A stretch of DNA of 10,501 nt from Clostridia bacterium (lineage in GTDB: Bacteria; Bacillota; Clostridia; Christensenellales; UBA1242), in assembly GCA_017443885.1 (NCBI GenBank), contig JAFSXW010000082.1, positions 1 through 10,501 on the forward strand. The letters run 5' to 3'. Within the stretch, counting starts at the first letter, position 1. Each line of letters starts with the position of its first letter. The position numbers were made by a program, and so were the translations under genes. The notes under the pieces were generated by a model. The model had not been told where the DNA came from and ran no database searches. It saw only the letters and a list, made by a program, of their open reading frames with translations. Below, in pieces: positions 6,378 to 10,501 of this stretch.

Positions 6378-8369
6378 TTAAAAACTGCTTGAAGTAGATG
6401 ATCCTAAAACGATAGCATTTCTCTTTTTAATATCATAGAAAATTGCTTGTTCGTTTAGTCTTCTTCCTGGAATATAAGGTGTTTCCATTTGACCATATTT
6501 ATAGATAATATCTTTTAGTTTAAACGCAGGGGTTACTTGCGAACGGATTGGGAAGTATTGGAATATTTTTGTGATATTATCGCCAAGAGGAATTTTATCT
6601 AGGTCGGAAGCGTAAACAAGTGGGCGTGTTTGGAAAGAAGTGTTTGTGCTTGCACCACTTTTCTTGCCATCTGGGCCTTTAGATCCACTAGATTTACTAT
6701 CAACTTCAATAGTGTAGTTGCCAAGTTCTTTACTAAATGCTTCGCGAGTGTCGAGGTCTGGTGTGCCATAGAAAATTGTTGCTTTGCAGTTGCCTCGAAC
6801 AGTGGCAGAAACTTCTTTTCCATAAACATTATCAAGTTGGGCATAGCTTTGAATTGCCATATTTAAATAAACCCAACGAGAACGACCAACCGTTATCATT
6901 TTATCTAGTTGTGCAACTTTTGGCATGTTTGCAAACTCATCTAGAATATAGAATAGTGGGCGTTTTAGGTGTGCCATTTTATCGCTATTTGTTGGTTCGT
7001 TATCACGCGCTTTTCTAACAAATTCTTTATAACTTTGAGCAATACAAACAGATGCTAGGGCATATCTGGTTGCCTTTTCATCTGGTATTTTAATAAAGAA
7101 TGCGGTAGGGCGCTCATCAAATTCGCCAAAATTAATTTGGTTGTTGCTTGTGAGAAGGCAAATTCCGTTATCTGCAAACATACTTAGTTTATTTGTAAGA
7201 GTGCTCATATAGCCATCTCTTGTGGTTTTTGCCTGAGATTGTGTTATGTGCACCGTGAGTTGCCTTGTTGGGCTAAACTGGCTTCTGCCATTAAAATATT
7301 GCTTAATAAATTCGAAATCATTTTCTTTATTCATTGCAATTTTATAGGCGTTATAAAAATTGAACTTATCAATGGTCATACCAAGTTTTTCATTTTCGCT
7401 ATCTTCAAGCATTGCTATAATTATTGCTCTAAAATAATCACGAGCACCATCTTCCCAGCTTGATTCCTTTTCATTGGTGGTTGGGCAGATTGCCGTGCAG
7501 ATATCTTGAATATCGTCATAGCACTCATCTCTTATTTTTGCTTTTTGTGCTTCAACTTCCATTAAAGCATCTCTTAAATTAGCAAATGCTCTTCCGCCAA
7601 ATTCAAACCATTGAGTGCTATCTATTGGCCCAGATTGTTTTAAATTAGGGTATTTAGATACGGGGTCTTGAGAGTGTTTTAAAATTTTACGCTCTAAATG
7701 AAGCCCGTAATGCCAATGCTTATAAACGCTTTCTAGTGGATTCCATTGAAGGCTAGTGTAGGGGTCAACAAAATCAAGAAGTTTAACATCATAGCCACTT
7801 TCTTTTAATTTTTGGCTGTGATGAGCATAAATTTCGCCTTTTGGGTCTGTAATAAACATAGAAGGTTTATTTTTATATTCGCTGATAATTTGAACGGCTG
7901 GTTCAACAAATGATACCGTTTTACCAGTTCCTGTGGCACCAACAATTAAGCAGTGGCAATCGGGTGTTAGCCTAACTTTTAGGTGGCCTTTATTAAATTT
8001 TGCATAAAAAGGGATACCACGAGAAGAAATATTTTTAAGGTCGTTAAAATCAATGGCTTTAAAAGATTTCTCCATTTCGCTTTCGGTCATAAAATGTTGG
8101 TTTTCTAGTTTATCTTTTCCCTTCATTTTAACATCGTCTTTGCTTCCAATTGTTAGGTTTAAAAGCCCAATAACTAGAGCAATTCCTTCAATAACGCCAA
8201 AAGAAAGAAGAGTGTATTGATTTGTGAAGTATTGTGGGATTAGGGAAGCATCAAATGAGCCCGTTGAAATCATAACACCAAAAACAACGCTTAAAGCATA
8301 GCCAATAACCAAACAAATTAAAACATAAGCAACAACTTCACCAAAACTTGTTCCTTTTTTATCTGACAT
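6378..8369 (-). CDS. VirD4/TraG-family type IV secretion coupling ATPase
   Basis: The 663-residue protein recruits DNA-relaxase complexes or protein substrates to a type IV secretion channel at the inner face of the membrane. Two N-terminal membrane helices (about 11-33 and 54-74) precede the ATPase domain. Walker A is GATGTGKT (144-151), followed by the family motif FITDPKGEIY (172-181), FDERPTAFFIKIPDEKATR (417-435), Walker B in FYILDEFANMP (473-483, Asp477-Glu478) and GRSRWVYLNMAIQSYAQL (495-512). Residues 557-578 form a Ser/Gly/Lys-rich flexible insertion, and the tail ends in Ser-rich STSSSF. Length is usual for Gram-positive TraG/TrsK proteins. AAGGGG lies about 7 nt before ATG 8369. 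It is co-oriented with the pilin-like gene 50 nt upstream and the large surface protein downstream. It appears intact. Confidence 0.95.
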   Translation of the reverse strand: MSDKKGTSFGEVVAYVLICLVIGYALSVVFGVMISTGSFDASLIPQYFTNQYTLLSFGVIEGIALVIGLLNLTIGSKDDVKMKGKDKLENQHFMTESEMEKSFKAIDFNDLKNISSRGIPFYAKFNKGHLKVRLTPDCHCLIVGATGTGKTVSFVEPAVQIISEYKNKPSMFITDPKGEIYAHHSQKLKESGYDVKLLDFVDPYTSLQWNPLESVYKHWHYGLHLERKILKHSQDPVSKYPNLKQSGPIDSTQWFEFGGRAFANLRDALMEVEAQKAKIRDECYDDIQDICTAICPTTNEKESSWEDGARDYFRAIIIAMLEDSENEKLGMTIDKFNFYNAYKIAMNKENDFEFIKQYFNGRSQFSPTRQLTVHITQSQAKTTRDGYMSTLTNKLSMFADNGICLLTSNNQINFGEFDERPTAFFIKIPDEKATRYALASVCIAQSYKEFVRKARDNEPTNSDKMAHLKRPLFYILDEFANMPKVAQLDKMITVGRSRWVYLNMAIQSYAQLDNVYGKEVSATVRGNCKATIFYGTPDLDTREAFSKELGNYTIEVDSKSSGSKGPDGKKSGASTNTSFQTRPLVYASDLDKIPLGDNITKIFQYFPIRSQVTPAFKLKDIIYKYGQMETPYIPGRRLNEQAIFYDIKKRNAIVLGSSTSSSF

Positions 8370-8419
8370 AAAAATTCCCCTTACAATTTTGTTTTATTTT
8401 TTTTATTCTTCGATTGCAA

Positions 8420-8719
8420 TTATTGCGTAGAAAGGTCTGCTAGGTTTCCTCTAATTGCATAAAGGATAATAAGTAATGTTAGAATAACGAGGGCACCAAT
8501 AACAAAACTAACCAATTGTTTTTGAACCTTTTTTCTATCGTCTGAACTTTCTGCCTTTGAATATCTTGTGCCCAAAATAATTGAATAAATTAGCGAAAGA
8601 ATTAAAACAACGCCAATTGCATAAGGACCAATTAAATCTATAAATTTAAAAAGTGGGCCCGTTACTGCGCTATCAGCGCCAAGAAATGAGATAACGCTTA
8701 AATATAAATTTGTTAGCAT
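8420..8719 (-). CDS. Small two-helix pilin-like conjugation protein (VirB2/Mbov_0395-like), copy A
   Basis: This is a 99-residue membrane protein with a hydrophobic N-terminal segment, then TM1 (about 33-50), a charged loop RYSKAESSDDRKKVQKQ and TM2 (about 69-91). The pattern ILG-x2-Y-x-KAE-x4-R-x5-LV-x2-VIG is characteristic of the small pilin-like proteins of Gram-positive and mycoplasma integrative elements, which are compared with VirB2/TrbC pilins. It shares this signature with the divergent gene at 8986, so the two are paralogs. A good AAGGGG lies 6 nt before ATG 8719. It is the first gene of the - strand operon that continues to the coupling ATPase and the surface protein. Its role as pilus or channel subunit is inferred from family and context. 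Confidence 0.85.
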   Translation of the reverse strand: MLTNLYLSVISFLGADSAVTGPLFKFIDLIGPYAIGVVLILSLIYSIILGTRYSKAESSDDRKKVQKQLVSFVIGALVILTLLIILYAIRGNLADLSTQ

Positions 8720-8743
8720 AATTTTCCCCTTATTAAAAGTTTT

Positions 8744-8772
8744 ATTATATATTTATAATAACAAAATCTAAA
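8744..8772 (-). promoter_or_regulatory. Candidate promoter of the pilin A-coupling ATPase operon
   Basis: On the - strand, TTTAGA (8767-8772) precedes a perfect TATAAT (8744-8749) with a 17-base spacer. The start site would be near 8737, leaving a short leader that contains the AAGGGG ribosome binding site. Confidence 0.55.
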
Positions 8773-8803
8773 TATATTGGCAAATAAATTTGTGGAGATT
8801 TTT

Positions 8804-8913
8804 AAAAAAGTGAAAAGTGAAAAGTGAATCGCCCTTTGGGATAGTGAAAAGTGAAGAGTGAAAAGTGAAAAGTGAAGGGTTAGGGTGAGAGTGAAAAAAA
8901 ATGAAAAAAGTGG
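8804..8913 (+). repeat. AAAGTGA heptamer repeat tract with central C-rich interruption
   Basis: Units of AAAGTGA, with variants AGAGTGA and AGGGTGA, are repeated in two blocks: 8804-8828 with about three units, and 8843-8898 with about six, fading into A-rich sequence. TCGCCCTTTGGGAT (8829-8842) separates them and contains the only C residues on this strand between 8782 and 8931. The tract fills the spacer between the two divergent pilin-like genes. It does not look coding in either direction. Function is unknown; it could be a regulatory or structural (bent or mirror-repeat) element, or a dispersed intergenic repeat. Confidence 0.8.
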
Positions 8914-8923
8914 TTAAATTTAT

Positions 8924-8954
8924 TTGGAGAGCAAAAAAAAATATGATAATATAA
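8924..8954 (+). promoter_or_regulatory. Candidate promoter of pilin B gene
   Basis: TTGGAG (8924-8929) and an AT-rich TATGATAATATAA element (8942-8954) precede the gene. Spacing is 17 if the -10 is read as TAATAT (8947-8952) and 15 if it is GATAAT. The element resembles the long -10 region found before the Xre and VirB6-like genes, shortened by 2 nt. Confidence 0.5.
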
Positions 8955-8985
8955 GTTTGTATAAAAAATTTAAGGAGAAAATAAA

Positions 8986-9303
8986 ATGAAGTTTTTAAAT
9001 TTATTGCTAGATGGTGCAAATAGTGCTGGTGAAAATTTAGTAAACAGTGCATACGAAACATTTAAAACAGTAGTTAGCTGGGTTATGCCTGTTATTATTG
9101 GTGTTGTTGGTTTGTTTGCAATTATTTATGCAGTTATCCTTGGCGTAAAATATGCAAAAGCAGAAGACACCGAAAAGCGTGAAGAAGCTAAAAAACACCT
9201 TGTTGCAGCCGTTATTGGTGTGGTTGTTGCACTTGTTTTCGTGCTAATTATTTGGGCTGTTTTAAATTCTGGTGCTCTTGAAAGTTTATTTACAGTAAAA
9301 TAA
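8986..9303 (+). CDS. Small two-helix pilin-like conjugation protein (VirB2/Mbov_0395-like), copy B
   Basis: This 105-residue protein has TM1 at about 30-51, a charged loop KYAKAEDTEKREEAKKH and TM2 at about 70-93. The signature IIYAVILGVKYAKAE, followed by R-x3-KKHLVAAVIGVVV, matches the Mbov_0395-type pilin-like conjugation proteins and the divergent paralog at 8420. Residues 1-29 are amphipathic and could be a leader, although no clear signal peptidase site stands out. AAGGAG lies about 8 nt before ATG 8986. Two terminators follow the stop, so it is probably transcribed as a single gene, consistent with a high-copy structural subunit. Differences from copy A are concentrated in the N-terminal third and the tail. 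Confidence 0.88.
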   Translation: MKFLNLLLDGANSAGENLVNSAYETFKTVVSWVMPVIIGVVGLFAIIYAVILGVKYAKAEDTEKREEAKKHLVAAVIGVVVALVFVLIIWAVLNSGALESLFTVK

Positions 9304-9341
9304 GCAAATAAAAACTTATAATAATAATTAAGTAGAAGGAT

Positions 9342-9368
9342 AAAAGGTTATAAATTTATAGCCTTTTT
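9342..9368 (+). terminator. Terminator 1 after pilin B
   Basis: AAAGGTTATA (9343-9352) pairs with TATAGCCTTT (9357-9366), including one G-U pair, around loop AATT. Five T follow the GCC. It lies 40 nt after the pilin B stop. Confidence 0.8.
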
Positions 9369-9388
9369 CTGCTTTCATAGGAATATGT

Positions 9389-9430
9389 AAAAAATGCTAA
9401 AAATTTTGATATTTTTGGCATTTTTTGTTT
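9389..9430 (+). terminator. Terminator 2, long stem, after pilin B
   Basis: A 16-bp stem pairs 9389-9404 with 9411-9426, with one T-G pair and a 6-nt loop, and is followed by further T (TTTTTTGTTT). It is symmetric enough to act in both directions. Together with terminator 1 it isolates pilin B from the VirB6-like gene. Confidence 0.75.
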
Positions 9431-9439
9431 TAAATTATT

Positions 9440-9471
9440 TTGAAAAAAAATCCCTATATGATATTATATAA
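9440..9471 (+). promoter_or_regulatory. Promoter of the VirB6-like gene
   Basis: TTGAAA (9440-9445) is followed by 16 bases and TATTAT (9462-9467), inside the element TATGATATTATATAA (9457-9471) that is identical to the Xre promoter's -10 region. Transcription would begin near 9475, giving an A-rich leader of about 80 nt with no evident structure. Confidence 0.7.
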
Positions 9472-9543
9472 ATAATAAAACATAAATAAACATAGAAATT
9501 AAATTTTAATAAATAATAACACTAGGCAAATAAAACAAAATTT

Positions 9544-9548
9544 AGGGG
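9544..9548 (+). promoter_or_regulatory. Ribosome binding site that points to a GTG start
   Basis: AGGGG ends 1 nt before ATG 9550, which is too close to use that ATG, but 7 nt before in-frame GTG 9556, the same spacing as the neighbouring genes. The GTG is therefore the preferred start. Confidence 0.65.
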
Positions 9549-9555
9549 AATGCAA

Positions 9556-10501
9556 GTGAAGAATATAATATTTTCATTAGGGGAAAAATTATCTGGCTTT
9601 TTGGCTAATGGTAATACTATTGATGGTAATATAACCAACAATAAATTTATTGATGTTTTTTTTGGTGGTATTTTAAGTTTTCTTGAGCCTATTGGCAACT
9701 GGCTAATGACGCTTGTTTATTTTATTGTGAAATTTGCCCTAAATATTATTGATTTATTGCAGTATTTTATTGAACGCCTAATTGGGCTTGATGTGTGGAA
9801 TAGTTCAAGTTCCACGCTTGCAGATTTAACTAATAACGATATTATTTTTAAATTTCTTTTAAATGAAGAAGTTTTGCGTGTGTTTAGGGCACTGGTTGTT
9901 ATTGGAATAATTCTTTTAATAATTTTCTCTATTGTTGCGATTGTGAGGACGGAATATAACAATGCAATTGGAGAAAGTTCAAATAAAAAAGCAATTTTAG
10001 TTAGTGCACTAAAAGCAATATTTTTAGCAGTGCTTGTGCCACTTATGACTATTTTTGGCATCCTTGCCAGCAATGCAGTTTTAGCGAGTATTTTAAATGC
10101 TATTAGGCCAGATGGAAATAATTTAACCATGGGTGGCCAAATTTTTGTTGCAAGTGCTTACAATGCAAACCGATTTAGAATTTATGCAGATGAAGATGAA
10201 AGAAGGGTTGCAACTTATAACTACACCTTTGCATATAATGTTTATTCTGGTGAAGAATATGATTACTATATTCCAGTGGGTGCTGAAAAAGATGCGGATG
10301 AAGTTTTTGTTATTAGTAAATTGCAGTCTGATAAGTTTAGAAATGGAGATAACTTAGATATAGTTAAATTAAGTTCTCTTCCAACCACAATTGATGGAGC
10401 AGTGGTTACGAGCGAAATTAAAAGTGATACAAAATTTCACACATTTTGTTCAGTTTTTGAAGCAATAAATCCAAGCGATTTTGGTGCAGGAAATCCTCTC
10501 A
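9556..10501 (+). CDS. VirB6/TrbL-like polytopic conjugation membrane protein (Mbov_0396-like), partial
   Basis: The frame is open from GTG 9556 to the window edge (315 codons visible) with no stop, so the 3' end is missing. Visible hydrophobic segments lie at about residues 35-78 (probably two helices, ending in an amphipathic DLLQYFIERLIGLDVW), 109-130 and 147-180. The pattern of a helix ending IVRTEY, a polar KK patch and then ALKAIFLAVLVPLMTIFGILASN matches the integrative-element membrane proteins that commonly follow the Mbov_0395-like pilin and are taken as VirB6/TrbL channel components. After about 190 a long hydrophilic, Tyr/Asp-rich segment follows, probably extracytoplasmic. ATG 9550 in the same frame is the alternative start, adding two residues. 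The gene has its own promoter downstream of two terminators. Confidence 0.82.
   Translation, partial: MKNIIFSLGEKLSGFLANGNTIDGNITNNKFIDVFFGGILSFLEPIGNWLMTLVYFIVKFALNIIDLLQYFIERLIGLDVWNSSSSTLADLTNNDIIFKFLLNEEVLRVFRALVVIGIILLIIFSIVAIVRTEYNNAIGESSNKKAILVSALKAIFLAVLVPLMTIFGILASNAVLASILNAIRPDGNNLTMGGQIFVASAYNANRFRIYADEDERRVATYNYTFAYNVYSGEEYDYYIPVGAEKDADEVFVISKLQSDKFRNGDNLDIVKLSSLPTTIDGAVVTSEIKSDTKFHTFCSVFEAINPSDFGAGNPL

Noticed and set aside
6599..7463. Several 70-95 codon frames within the coupling ATPase gene
   Set aside because: They lie fully inside a well-supported gene with Walker motifs and have no ribosome binding sites or family features.
8877..8885. Telomere-like GGGTTAGGG
   Set aside because: It is a single occurrence within a G/A-rich repeat tract, with no tandem array.
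8804..8913. CRISPR array
   Set aside because: Repeat units are only 7 bp, directly adjacent, with no unique spacers, and no cas genes are visible.
8768..9061. 97-codon - strand frame over the heptamer repeats
   Set aside because: Its Phe/His/Ser/Leu-rich repetitive sequence is a translation of the AAAGTGA tract, and it overlaps the start of pilin B.
577..9303. TGA-as-tryptophan code (Mollicutes-like)
   Set aside because: Reading frames are full length with TGG for Trp and every complete gene ends in TAA; nothing requires TGA readthrough.
9717..10357. Antisense and out-of-frame ORFs inside the VirB6-like gene
   Set aside because: The + strand frame from 9556 is continuous to the window edge and encodes recognisable membrane protein sequence; the others are shadows.

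Overview
The window is AT-rich DNA from a low-GC bacterium with Gram-positive habits: AAGGGG/AAGGAG-type ribosome binding sites, tRNA genes that encode their own CCA, a glutamate racemase (so a peptidoglycan wall), a membrane-anchored Xre regulator, and conjugation genes resembling those of Bacillota and Mollicutes mobile elements. All eight complete protein genes stop with TAA, and I saw no sign of TGA recoding. An uncultured, possibly gut-associated, clostridial or related Bacillota lineage fits; I cannot name a genus.

Region 1 (1-530) is a tRNA cluster on the + strand: the last bases of a probable upstream tRNA, tRNA-Gly(GCC), tRNA-Cys(GCA), a decayed tRNA-Leu-like copy followed by a hairpin-rich stretch of unknown role, then an intact tRNA-Leu(TAA) and a clear terminator. 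Region 2 (577-2021, - strand) holds murI and an Xre regulator with four predicted membrane helices, separated by a terminator hairpin. Region 3 (2216-3991, + strand) is a two-gene operon of a GT8 glycosyltransferase and a PlsC-type acyltransferase, probably modifying a lipid or other envelope glycoconjugate. It is divergent from the Xre gene; the shared spacer contains promoters in both directions and a short perfect dyad. A bidirectional terminator closes this operon and the next one.

Region 4 (4044-10501) is a type IV secretion/conjugation module. A - strand operon runs from a small two-helix pilin-like protein (VirB2/Mbov_0395-like) to a VirD4/TraG-type coupling ATPase and then to a 754-residue surface protein with Ig-like repeats and membrane segments at both ends. 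Divergent to it on the + strand lie a second, paralogous pilin-like gene and, after two tandem terminators and a new promoter, the start of a VirB6/TrbL-like polytopic channel protein cut by the window edge. The spacer between the twin pilins carries a purine-rich AAAGTGA heptamer repeat.

The expected division of labour is: the coupling ATPase recruits substrate, the VirB6-like protein forms the inner-membrane channel, the pilin-like proteins form the pilus or a channel component, and the large protein is exposed at the surface, perhaps for adhesion or as a cell-wall spanning component. No relaxase, integrase or VirB4 ATPase is visible; they may lie beyond 10501. Whether this is an integrative conjugative element, a decayed one, or a resident secretion system cannot be settled from this window.
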